From: Arthrobacter sp. StoSoilB19
GTDB taxonomy: Bacteria; Actinomycetota; Actinomycetes; Actinomycetales; Micrococcaceae
Assembly: GCF_019977275.1 (NCBI RefSeq)
Contig: NZ_AP024650.1
Location: 1,426,001-1,490,000 of the forward strand
DNA length: 64,000 nt
Reading direction: 5' to 3'
The notes below the pieces were generated by a model. It worked only from the letters and a program-made list of their open reading frames with translations. It did no database searches and was not told where the DNA came from. Made by a program: the position numbers and the translations under genes. Each line of letters starts with the position of its first letter. The first letter of the stretch is position 1. Of this stretch, positions 57,283 through 64,000 are shown in pieces.

Positions 57283-57888
57283 CTAGCCGTTCATGATGTC
57301 GCTGCGCCGCTTCATGTAGTCCTCCATGGACAGCTCACCGTTGGTGTACTGCTGGTCCAGTTCCGCGAGCTTGCGGGCGCGGTACCCTTGCGGTGCCGCC
57401 GGCGGCGGGGGAGTGGCCGGCGCTGGGGACTGTCCCGGCGTCGGCTCTCCGGGACGCGGCTGCTGAGACCCCTGCTGATCAAAGCCGGGCTGGCCAAAGC
57501 CTGGCTGACCAAACCCCTGTCCCTGCGGGGGACCGTAGCCGGGGTCCGGCAGAGGCTGCTGGCCGTACTGGTGGGGCAACGGCTGCGGGTCGCCCAGGGG
57601 CTGCGGCCGCTGGATACTGCGGAAGCCGCCGGAGAAGTAGTCCTGCTGGGTATAGCCGTCGCGGGGCTGGTTGCTCTGCGGCCCGGCCGAGCCTGGATAC
57701 TGGCCCGGTCCCGGGTACTGGCCGGGGCCGGGATACCCGTCTTGTCCGTATTGCCCCGGGAACTGTTCAGGGAAGCGCCCGGGCAACGACTGGTCCCGGT
57801 CCCGCCGTGCCACGGACCGCCGGTACATCCGCATGGCCATGGGGACGACGAAGGACAGGACGATAATCCAGAAAAACAAGCTGCTCAC
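57283..57888 (-). CDS. SHOCT-domain membrane protein
   Basis: This 201-residue protein has one N-terminal membrane segment (SLFFWIIVLSFVVPMAMRMY) followed by a basic patch. A long Pro/Gly/Gln-rich stretch with YPGPGQYPGPGQYPG and GQPGFGQPGF repeats comes next. It ends in a SHOCT motif (ARKLAELDQQYTNGELSMED, then YMKRRSDIM). SHOCT domains are short C-terminal oligomerisation helices; no function is known. The start is GTG at 57888. Confidence 0.82.
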   Translation of the reverse strand: MSSLFFWIIVLSFVVPMAMRMYRRSVARRDRDQSLPGRFPEQFPGQYGQDGYPGPGQYPGPGQYPGSAGPQSNQPRDGYTQQDYFSGGFRSIQRPQPLGDPQPLPHQYGQQPLPDPGYGPPQGQGFGQPGFGQPGFDQQGSQQPRPGEPTPGQSPAPATPPPPAAPQGYRARKLAELDQQYTNGELSMEDYMKRRSDIMNG

Positions 57889-57937
57889 GGTGCCGCGCCT
57901 CTCGAGTGTTGTCCTTCCAGCCTAACCCCGGGCGGCC

Positions 57938-58807
57938 TTACCGGCGGCTGGGCTCCGACGTTCCCAACGGGCCCTCACCCGCACCCAAGGGAACGCCCGG
58001 ACCGAAGACGGGGCCCGGCGTCGGCCGCTTTGCCGTGATGCCGTCCCCGGAGGACTGGCGGCGCAGCCGCCGCAGCACCCACGGCACGAAGTATTCGCGC
58101 GCCCACACCAGGTCCCCGCTCCTGGCCTCGCGCCAGGTCCGGGGCGGCAGGGGCTTGGGCTGCAGCGGCTCCAGGGAATGCTCAACGTTGAGCGCGTCCA
58201 GCACCATGGCCGCTATGGTGTGGTGCCCCAGCGGGGAGAAGTGCAGCCGGTCCTGGTCCCACATCTGCGGATCGCTCAACTGCCGCAGCGACCACATGTC
58301 CGCGATGATGGCGTCGTGCCGCGTTGCCACCGTCCGCAGGTTCTCGTTGTAGATGGCCACCTTGCTGCGGATCCTGCCGAGCACTGACGAGCCGGTGTCA
58401 GGTCCGTTGAACAGGACCACCGTGGCACCACCCAGGGACAGGATCTGGACCACGGAATCGAGCTTTTCGGCCAGCACGTCCGGGTCGCCGCCCGGGCGGA
58501 TGAGGTCGTTGCCGCCCGCCGACAGGGTTACCAGGTCCGGCTTCAGCTCCAGGGCAGGCGCCAGCTGCTGGTCAACGATCTGCTGCAGCAGGCGGCCGCG
58601 GACGGCCAGGTTGGCGTAGGCGAAGTCAGGCTGGGTCCTGCCCAGCTCCTCGGCCACCCTGTCGGCCCAGCCGCGGTGGCCGCCGGGGCTCGCGGGTTCG
58701 GGGTCGCCGATGCCCTCGGTGAAGGAATCGCCCATCGCCACGTAACGGGTCCACGGGTGGGATCCCGGGTGCGCGGACGGGGCCTTGATGTCACTTGCGT
58801 CAGTCAC
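57938..58807 (-). CDS. SGNH/GDSL-family hydrolase
   Basis: This 289-residue esterase-like protein has block I YVAMGDSFTEGIGD with the nucleophile Ser, block III LSAGGNDLIRPGG, and the C-terminal Asp-His in DRLHFSPLGHHTIA. No signal peptide is seen, so it is probably cytoplasmic. Substrates could be lipids or acylated sugars. The start is GTG at 58807. It is divergent from the alpha/beta hydrolase gene at 58886, so two hydrolases share a control region. Confidence 0.88.
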   Translation of the reverse strand: MTDASDIKAPSAHPGSHPWTRYVAMGDSFTEGIGDPEPASPGGHRGWADRVAEELGRTQPDFAYANLAVRGRLLQQIVDQQLAPALELKPDLVTLSAGGNDLIRPGGDPDVLAEKLDSVVQILSLGGATVVLFNGPDTGSSVLGRIRSKVAIYNENLRTVATRHDAIIADMWSLRQLSDPQMWDQDRLHFSPLGHHTIAAMVLDALNVEHSLEPLQPKPLPPRTWREARSGDLVWAREYFVPWVLRRLRRQSSGDGITAKRPTPGPVFGPGVPLGAGEGPLGTSEPSRR

Positions 58808-58834
58808 GGTCCTATCCTGCCTTCCGCTTCACTG

Positions 58835-58876
58835 CCTACGCGAACGTAGGTTGTTACTTGTGGGTAACTGATATGA
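58835..58876. promoter_or_regulatory. Divergent control region with two inverted repeats
   Basis: CCTACG-CGAA-CGTAGG (58835-58850) and GTTAC (58853-58857) with GTAAC (58864-58868) lie next to a TATGAAT box near 58873. If that is a -10, transcription of the esterase gene would begin very near its ATG at 58886. Confidence 0.4.
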
Positions 58877-58885
58877 ATGGAAACC

Positions 58886-59536
58886 ATGACTGACGCCGAA
58901 GTATTTCCTGCCCCCGTTGTCCTGTGGTCCCATCCGGAGGACCAGCGCGACGGCAAGCCGCTGCTGGTGCTCCTCCACGGCTACGGCGCCAATGAGCGGG
59001 ACCTGCTCAGCCTGGCCGACCTGCTGCCCGGGGACTTCGCCGTCGCGTCCGTGCGTGCGCCGATCGCCACGGGCCCCGGCTTCACTTGGTTCCCGCTCAC
59101 GGCCTCCATCGAGTACTCGCTGGAGCGGGTCAAGAAGGCCTCGGCGTACGTACTGGAGTGGATCGACACCATCCGGGTGGGGCATCCGTCGGTGACCCTG
59201 CTCGGCTTCTCCATGGGCATGGCCATGGCAACCACGCTCCTGCGGCAGCGGCCCACGGACTTCGCTGCCGTCGTCGGACTGTCCGGTTTCGTGGTGGACG
59301 CAGCCGGCGACCCTTCGTTCAGGGACGATGAGCTGGACGGCACCGTGCCCATGTTCTGGGGCCGGGACCAGCAGGATCCGGTGATCACCCAGGACAAGAT
59401 CGAGTACACCATGGGCTGGGTCCGCAAGCACGTCAAGCTCACCAAGGTGCTCTACACCGGCATGTGGCACGGGATCAACCAGCAGGAGATCGGGCACGTG
59501 GGGGAGTTCCTCACTCACGAGGTGCTGAACAAGTAG
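58886..59536 (+). CDS. Phospholipase/carboxylesterase-family alpha/beta hydrolase
   Basis: This 216-residue hydrolase has the oxyanion region LVLLHGYGANERDLLSLADL, the nucleophile elbow LLGFSMGMAMATTLL, a later Asp in RDQQDPVITQ and His in GMWHGINQQEIGH. It resembles the YpfH/phospholipase-carboxylesterase family. The ATG at 58886 (MTDAEVF) is favoured over the ATG at 58877, which would fall inside the promoter-like box. The substrate is unknown. Confidence 0.87.
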   Translation: MTDAEVFPAPVVLWSHPEDQRDGKPLLVLLHGYGANERDLLSLADLLPGDFAVASVRAPIATGPGFTWFPLTASIEYSLERVKKASAYVLEWIDTIRVGHPSVTLLGFSMGMAMATTLLRQRPTDFAAVVGLSGFVVDAAGDPSFRDDELDGTVPMFWGRDQQDPVITQDKIEYTMGWVRKHVKLTKVLYTGMWHGINQQEIGHVGEFLTHEVLNK

Positions 59537-59620
59537 GCGTACGACGGCGGCCGGCAGTCCCGGCGGACGTCACGTCACGCGGCCTGCACGTCCTCCGCCG
59601 GGCAGTGCGCCTGCGTTGCG

Positions 59621-59854
59621 TCAGTCCGTTTCGGGCGCCACTACCCGGACACTCTGTCCGTTCACCGTGACAACGTCGCCGTTGTGCAGCTGGCGGCCGC
59701 GGCGGTCGTCGATTTCGCCGTTGACCTTGACCAGCCCGTTCTTGATGAGCGCCGCCGCCTCCACGCCGTCCTCCACGAGGTTGGCGAGCTTCAGCAGCTG
59801 GCCCAGCCGGATCATGCTGTCGCGGATGGGGACGTCGTCAATGGGGTTGCTCAT
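59621..59854 (-). CDS. S4-domain RNA-binding protein (YbcJ/YaaA-like)
   Basis: This 77-residue protein is essentially one S4 RNA-binding module: RLGQLLKLANLVEDGVEAAA, then LVKVNGEIDDRRGRQLHNGD and a final strand VVTVNGQSVRV. Such small S4 proteins bind rRNA or tRNA in ribosome maintenance. It is divergent from the DMT-type transporter, with about 30 bases between starts. Confidence 0.9.
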   Translation of the reverse strand: MSNPIDDVPIRDSMIRLGQLLKLANLVEDGVEAAALIKNGLVKVNGEIDDRRGRQLHNGDVVTVNGQSVRVVAPETD

Positions 59855-59886
59855 AGAGCAATAATGCCTGAACTAAGGTGGATTCA

Positions 59887-60885
59887 ATGACCTCCCCTTC
59901 CCGCCTGCCGGTGCTCGCAGGCCTGCCCCTGGCCGTGGGTTCCGGCCTTGCCATCCCAGTCCAGGGGCGCATCAACGGGGCCCTGGGCGCCCGCCTCGGT
60001 GACGGCATCGCCGCGGCGGCCGTGAGTTTCAGCACAGGCCTGCTGGTCATGATCGTGATTTCGCTGGTCCTGCCGCGCGGGCGGGCGGGGCTGGCCGGCA
60101 TCCTTCCCGCGGTCCGCAAACGCGCCTTTCCACGTATCTACGTGGTGGCCGGTGCCATCGGCGCGCTGTTCGTTTTTGCCCAGTCGTTCACGGTGGGCAT
60201 CCTGGGCGTGGCACTCTTCACCGTGGCCACGGTCACCGGGCAGACCGTGAGCGGCCTGCTGGTGGACCGCCTGGGAATCGGGCCGGCCGGGAAGAAATCC
60301 GTCACCGGCATCCGCATCATTGGCTGCGTCCTCACTATCGCCGCCGTCGCCTGGGCGGTTTCGCCCCGGTTCAGCGGCGCGGAGGCCGGCGGAACCGACG
60401 GTGGTCCGTCCTCCCTGCTGCTTCCCATCCTGCTGCCCGTGGCGGCTGGCTTCCTGATGAGCTTCCAGCAGGCCATGAACGGCACCGCCACCGTCCACTA
60501 CGGCACACCGATCGCGGCCACCCTGGTCAACTTCGTGGCCGGCTGCATCGTGCTCTGGACAGCGCTGGCGGTGAAGCTGGCGGTGGCCGGCCCAGCCAAC
60601 CCGCTGCCGTCCGAATGGTGGTACTACCTGGGCGGTCCCATGGGCTGCGTCTTCATTGGGCTCGGCGCCCTCCTGGTCCGCAGCCTTGGCGTACTGGTCA
60701 CCGGGCTGGGCATGATTGCCGGCCAGCTGCTCGGCTCGCTGGCCCTGGACCTGGCGCTGCCCGCCCCGGGCACCGTCGTCGCCCCGGCCACCGTCCTCGG
60801 GACCCTGCTGACCCTCGCCGCGATCATCCTGGCAACTCTGCCGTGGCCGCGGGGCGCGCTCCGCAGGCAGCGGCCGGTACGCTAG
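59887..60885 (+). CDS. DMT-superfamily (DUF606/YdcZ-type) membrane protein
   Basis: This 332-residue protein has about ten membrane segments in two similar halves. Each half starts with the YdcZ pattern: GSGLAIPVQGRINGALGARL in the first, and SFQQAMNGTATVHYGTPIAA in the second. It is therefore a fused tandem of the ~145-residue DUF606 unit. Export of a small molecule is likely; the substrate is unknown. AAGGTG lies 6 bases before the ATG at 59887, preferred to GTG 59878. Confidence 0.85.
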   Translation: MTSPSRLPVLAGLPLAVGSGLAIPVQGRINGALGARLGDGIAAAAVSFSTGLLVMIVISLVLPRGRAGLAGILPAVRKRAFPRIYVVAGAIGALFVFAQSFTVGILGVALFTVATVTGQTVSGLLVDRLGIGPAGKKSVTGIRIIGCVLTIAAVAWAVSPRFSGAEAGGTDGGPSSLLLPILLPVAAGFLMSFQQAMNGTATVHYGTPIAATLVNFVAGCIVLWTALAVKLAVAGPANPLPSEWWYYLGGPMGCVFIGLGALLVRSLGVLVTGLGMIAGQLLGSLALDLALPAPGTVVAPATVLGTLLTLAAIILATLPWPRGALRRQRPVR

Positions 60886-61017
60886 GACACGAGCTTTTCA
60901 ACGATCTTCCTTCATTCGCCCCGGCACCCTGCCCACTGTGCCTCCAGGCATACGGCGGCCGGGGCCTGACAACCCGCGGACCGCACCCAGCGGCCCTGTA
61001 GAAATTGGAGTTACCCC

Positions 61018-62403
61018 ATGGCAGCAAAGTCCGTCCTCGACCAGGTCATTTCCCTCTCCAAGCGGAGGGGCTTCGTGTTCCAGGCCGGTGAGATCTACGG
61101 CGGCTCGCGCTCGGCCTGGGACTACGGCCCCCTGGGCGCGGAGCTGAAGGAAAACATCAAGCGCCAGTGGTGGCAGTCCATGGTCCGCGGCCGCGAAGAC
61201 GTGGTGGGTCTGGACTCATCCGTCATCCTGCCCCGCCAGGTATGGGAAGCCTCCGGCCACGTAGAGGTCTTCTCCGACCCCCTGGTGGAATGCCTCTCCT
61301 GCCACAAGCGCTACCGCGCCGACCACCTCGAGGAAGAATACGAGGAAAAGAAGGGCCGGCCGGCCGAGAACGGCCTGAAGGACATTGCCTGCGCCAACTG
61401 CGGCACCCGCGGCCAGTGGACCGAACCGCAGGAGTTCTCCGGCCTGCTCAAGACCTACCTGGGCCCGGTGGCCAGCGAGGAAGGCCTGCACTACCTCCGC
61501 CCGGAAACCGCCCAGGGCATCTTCGTGAACTTCAACAACGTCCTCACCACCTCCCGGAAGAAGCCCCCGTTCGGCATCGGCCAGATCGGCAAGTCCTTCC
61601 GCAACGAGATCACGCCCGGCAACTTCATCTTCCGCACCCGTGAATTCGAACAGATGGAAATGGAGTTCTTCGTCGAGCCCGGCACCGATGAGGAATGGCA
61701 CCAGTACTGGATGAAGGAGCGCATGGCCTGGTACACCGGCCTGGGCATCCGCGAGGAAAACCTGCGCTTCTTTGAGCACCCGAAAGAGAAGCTGAGCCAC
61801 TACTCCAAGGGCACCACGGACATCGAATACCGCTTTGGCTTCCAGGGCTCGGAGTGGGGCGAACTCGAAGGCATCGCCAACCGCACCGACTTCGACCTCA
61901 CCACGCACTCGAAGGCCTCCGGCCAGGACCTGAGCTACTTCAACCAGGCCACCAACGAGCGCTACACCCCGTACGTGATCGAGCCTGCGGCCGGGCTCAC
62001 GCGCTCCTTCATGGCCTTCCTGGTGGACGCCTACACCGAGGACGAGGCCCCCAACGCCAAGGGCGGCGTGGACGTGCGCACCGTCCTGAAGCTGGACCCG
62101 CGCCTGGCCCCGGTCAAGGCCGCCGTGCTGCCGCTGAGCCGCAACGAGGACCTGTCCCCGAAGGCCAAGGACCTCGGCGCGCAGCTGCGGAAGAACTGGA
62201 ACATCGACTTCGACGACGCCGGCGCCATCGGCCGCCGCTACCGCCGCCAGGACGAGATCGGCACCCCGTTCTGCATCACCGTGGACTTCGACACGCTGGA
62301 GGACCAGGCCGTCACCATCCGCGAGCGGGACACCATGAGCCAGGAGCGGGTCTCCCTGGACAAGGTGGAGGGCTACCTGGCGGCACGGCTGATCGGGGCC
62401 TGA
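61018..62403 (+). CDS. glyS: Glycyl-tRNA synthetase (alpha2 type)
   Basis: This 461-residue class II synthetase charges tRNA(Gly). It begins [20 protein letters not shown] with motif 1 nearby. Motif 2 is [20 protein letters not shown] and motif 3 [19 protein letters not shown] four-Cys insertion ([16 protein letters not shown]) typical of actinobacterial enzymes is present. The C-terminal anticodon domain is seen in [15 protein letters not shown]. The stop is 3 bases before the next ATG, giving a tight pair with the GNAT gene. The 132 bases before the start show no strong promoter by eye. Confidence 0.97.
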   Translation: MAAKSVLDQVISLSKRRGFVFQAGEIYGGSRSAWDYGPLGAELKENIKRQWWQSMVRGREDVVGLDSSVILPRQVWEASGHVEVFSDPLVECLSCHKRYRADHLEEEYEEKKGRPAENGLKDIACANCGTRGQWTEPQEFSGLLKTYLGPVASEEGLHYLRPETAQGIFVNFNNVLTTSRKKPPFGIGQIGKSFRNEITPGNFIFRTREFEQMEMEFFVEPGTDEEWHQYWMKERMAWYTGLGIREENLRFFEHPKEKLSHYSKGTTDIEYRFGFQGSEWGELEGIANRTDFDLTTHSKASGQDLSYFNQATNERYTPYVIEPAAGLTRSFMAFLVDAYTEDEAPNAKGGVDVRTVLKLDPRLAPVKAAVLPLSRNEDLSPKAKDLGAQLRKNWNIDFDDAGAIGRRYRRQDEIGTPFCITVDFDTLEDQAVTIRERDTMSQERVSLDKVEGYLAARLIGA

Positions 62404-62405
62404 GC

Positions 62406-63446
62406 ATGGCCATCGAATACCGCGAATGGCGGGACGGCGACGACCTGGCGCTCCTGGAAATCTGGGGCGACCCGGACACCGCCCAGGCCCGCCAGTTCCG
62501 CGGGGCCCTGGCCGTGTCCTCCAACGGGAGGGACGGCTCCCCGTGGCGCCGCTGCGTCGTGGCCGAGGACGTCATTGACGGCGTGGGCATTCCGGTGGCG
62601 GCCGGCGTCGTCTATGAGGCCTCCCTGCACCCGGAACGCCTCTGGTGCTACATCGAGGTGGCCCGCGACCACCGCCGCGCGGGCATCGGGGCGAGCCTCC
62701 TGACCATGCTGCGGCGCGAGGCCGAACACGCGCCGTCGGGGGTCACCAGGCTGCGCGCCAAGGTGGAGCCCGGCACCGCGGGGGCGGCCTTTGCCGAGGC
62801 GTTTGGGCTGGCACCCATCCAGCGTTCCCGCCTTGTGGTGGTGGAGCCGGGCGCCCTGCGGCTTCCGGTGTTCCCCGCCAAGGACGACGGCGGCGCGGCC
62901 AGCGGCGAGAACGCCGGCTCGGACGTGGTGATGGACCTTGCCACCGGCTCCGTGGAGCTGACCGACGTGGTGGGCCGGTACTACACCTCCATCCACGGGT
63001 GGGACTCGCCCGGCGTCCTGTCCCTGGGGCAGGTGCAGAAGCTGTTCCTGGACGAGCTCACCGGGGCCCACGGCGCCATCGTCCTGCGGGCGCAGCCGGA
63101 GTCCGCGTTCGGCTCAGGCGTGGCGCCGACCAAAAAGGGCCGCATCCGTGCCTTCGCGGTGAGCTACGCGGCCCCGGCAGACCCGGACGCCGCACCCCAT
63201 GCTGACGCGGCTGCGGGCTCAGGTTCGGATACGCCCACCGACGTGTTCGTGGGGCACGAGCCTTCGCTGGACGCCAACGATGCCGCGGAGGCGGTCCGGG
63301 ACATGCTTGCCCTGATCGCGTACCAGCACCCGGTCATGCTGGAACTGGACGACTCCATGGCCGCCCTGCGCGCCGCCGTCGAGCCCCTGCTGGAAAGCGG
63401 CAAGGCACGGTTGGCGGGGTCTGAAACCCTGGTGGTCTCGGACTAA
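62406..63446 (+). CDS. GNAT acetyltransferase with long C-terminal extension
   Basis: This 346-residue protein begins with a GNAT core of ~150 residues, with the acetyl-CoA motif YIEVARDHRRAGIGASLLTM and FAEAFGLAPIQRS. The other ~190 residues (VELTDVVGRYYTSIHGWDSP; LTGAHGAIVLRAQPES; VFVGHEPSLDANDAAEAVRD) are not a second obvious GNAT and I do not recognise them. The ATG at 62406 sits 3 bases after the glyS stop. The acceptor is unknown. Confidence 0.85.
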   Translation: MAIEYREWRDGDDLALLEIWGDPDTAQARQFRGALAVSSNGRDGSPWRRCVVAEDVIDGVGIPVAAGVVYEASLHPERLWCYIEVARDHRRAGIGASLLTMLRREAEHAPSGVTRLRAKVEPGTAGAAFAEAFGLAPIQRSRLVVVEPGALRLPVFPAKDDGGAASGENAGSDVVMDLATGSVELTDVVGRYYTSIHGWDSPGVLSLGQVQKLFLDELTGAHGAIVLRAQPESAFGSGVAPTKKGRIRAFAVSYAAPADPDAAPHADAAAGSGSDTPTDVFVGHEPSLDANDAAEAVRDMLALIAYQHPVMLELDDSMAALRAAVEPLLESGKARLAGSETLVVSD

Positions 63447-63515
63447 GGAACTGCCTGCCTGCCCCCAGGCGGCCCCCGTTGGACGCCCACACAGGCCCTC
63501 AACGCTGCGTGCGGG

Positions 63516-64000
63516 TCACTTGGGGGAGCGGGCTGTCCGTTGCGGGGCCTGCCTTCGGCGGGGAGCCCGACGGCGGCCCGCGGCTGCGTCTGCCGCGTCC
63601 AGCAGCTGCCGCTCGGCGTCGGTCGGCGCGCCGCCGCCCAAATGCGCCGGCATCCACCACGCGCCGGATTCCGGTCGGAGGGGAAACCCGGCGATGCACT
63701 GGTCGATCCCTGACTGCAGTGTCCGGCGCAGTGCTTCCGTGGCCGCTTCAACGTCAACGTCAGGCGGATAGACCACCGGTTCGGCCACGTGCACCCGTAC
63801 CGGCGCCCGCCAGCTGCGGCGCAGGGAAAAGCCGTGGCCGCGGGTCAACACCCGGTGGGCGCCCCAGACGGACACCGGAATCACCGGGACGCCGGCCTCC
63901 GCAGCCATCCGGACAGCCCCAGTGCGGCACTCGCGTACGGTAAAACTGCGGCTGACCCCCGCTTCCGGGAACACGGCAAGGTACTCGCCGTCGCGCAGCT
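63516..64000 (-). CDS. PlsC-type 1-acylglycerol-3-phosphate acyltransferase, 5' part cut by window edge
   Basis: The frame is open from the window edge to a stop at 63516, giving about 160 residues of C-terminal part. Near the cut edge it reads LRDGEYLAVFPEAGVSRSF, the PlsC motif III (FPEG-S type, here FPEAG). The region VPVIPVSVWGAHRVLTRG matches motif IV. The HxxxxD motif I would lie outside the window. It likely acylates lysophosphatidate or a related lipid. It is convergent with the GNAT gene. Confidence 0.85.
   Translation of the reverse strand, partial: LRDGEYLAVFPEAGVSRSFTVRECRTGAVRMAAEAGVPVIPVSVWGAHRVLTRGHGFSLRRSWRAPVRVHVAEPVVYPPDVDVEAATEALRRTLQSGIDQCIAGFPLRPESGAWWMPAHLGGGAPTDAERQLLDAADAAAGRRRAPRRRQAPQRTARSPK

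Noticed and set aside
61854-62405. Extended start for the GNAT after glyS
   Set aside because: The extension lies entirely inside glyS in another frame. The ATG at 62406 gives a normal GNAT start.

Overview
The window is high-GC DNA with dense, C-ending codon use, GTG/TTG starts and many 4-base start/stop overlaps. Gene content points to an actinobacterium, most likely a Micrococcaceae of the Arthrobacter/Pseudarthrobacter type. Supporting features are GatCAB tRNA amidation, an alpha2-type glycyl-tRNA synthetase, SAM-IV riboswitches in front of metY and metX, a DUF222/HNH protein and a CitMHS transporter with a CitAB-type two-component system. The genus is an inference from gene content, not from a marker gene. 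No rRNA, tRNA, CRISPR array, insertion sequence or prophage was seen.

Layout. (1) 51-1295: adenylate/guanylate cyclase. (2) 1612-24331: one long co-directional cluster, the most interesting part of the window. In order it holds a 2036-residue membrane-anchored beta-propeller/Ig/FN3 surface protein, a MoxR AAA+ ATPase, a DUF58 protein, a membrane transglutaminase-fold protein lacking the catalytic Cys, a zinc-ribbon/RDD/FHA protein, a PP2C phosphatase, a zinc-ribbon/FHA protein, a membrane Ser/Thr kinase, an FHA-like/HTH-like protein, and a 1481-residue FHA-FtsK/SpoIIIE ATPase built like the type VII secretion motor EssC/EccC. A small Pro-rich secreted or anchored protein follows at 24455. The core resembles the bifidobacterial 'PFNA' cluster (kinase, FN3, AAA ATPase, DUF58, transglutaminase). 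Here it is joined to an EssC-like motor with no WXG100 substrate or other ESX component in view. A phospho-signal (kinase/phosphatase) read by several FHA domains probably controls a cell-envelope machine, but its job is not known.

(3) 25135-29390: ligA, an inositol-monophosphatase family gene, a GNAT and a RidA-family gene. (4) 29404-33579: citrate-type response regulator and sensor kinase, divergent from a CitMHS transporter, with a possible 31-residue membrane peptide between them. (5) 33726-37107: gatCAB, then a striking long hairpin and a small secreted protein. (6) 37973-44536: LysR regulator, tdh-kbl (threonine to glycine and acetyl-CoA), a D-amino-acid-dehydrogenase-like flavoprotein, hutI and a DeoR regulator. 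(7) 44648-47953: CPBP membrane protease homologue, DUF222/HNH nuclease and a VOC-like protein. (8) 48171-50996: two SAM-IV riboswitches, one before metY and one before metX, for methionine synthesis by direct sulfhydrylation. (9) 51163-57218: MHS-type MFS transporter and zinc alcohol dehydrogenase in one unit, then a LysR gene divergent from mmsB-mmsA (valine/isobutyrate-type degradation). (10) 57283-64000: SHOCT protein, SGNH hydrolase, alpha/beta esterase, S4 protein, DMT-type transporter, glyS, a long GNAT, and the 3' part of a PlsC-type acyltransferase cut by the window edge.

Starts were chosen by reading ribosome-binding sites and overlaps by eye. All domain calls come from motif recognition without database searches.
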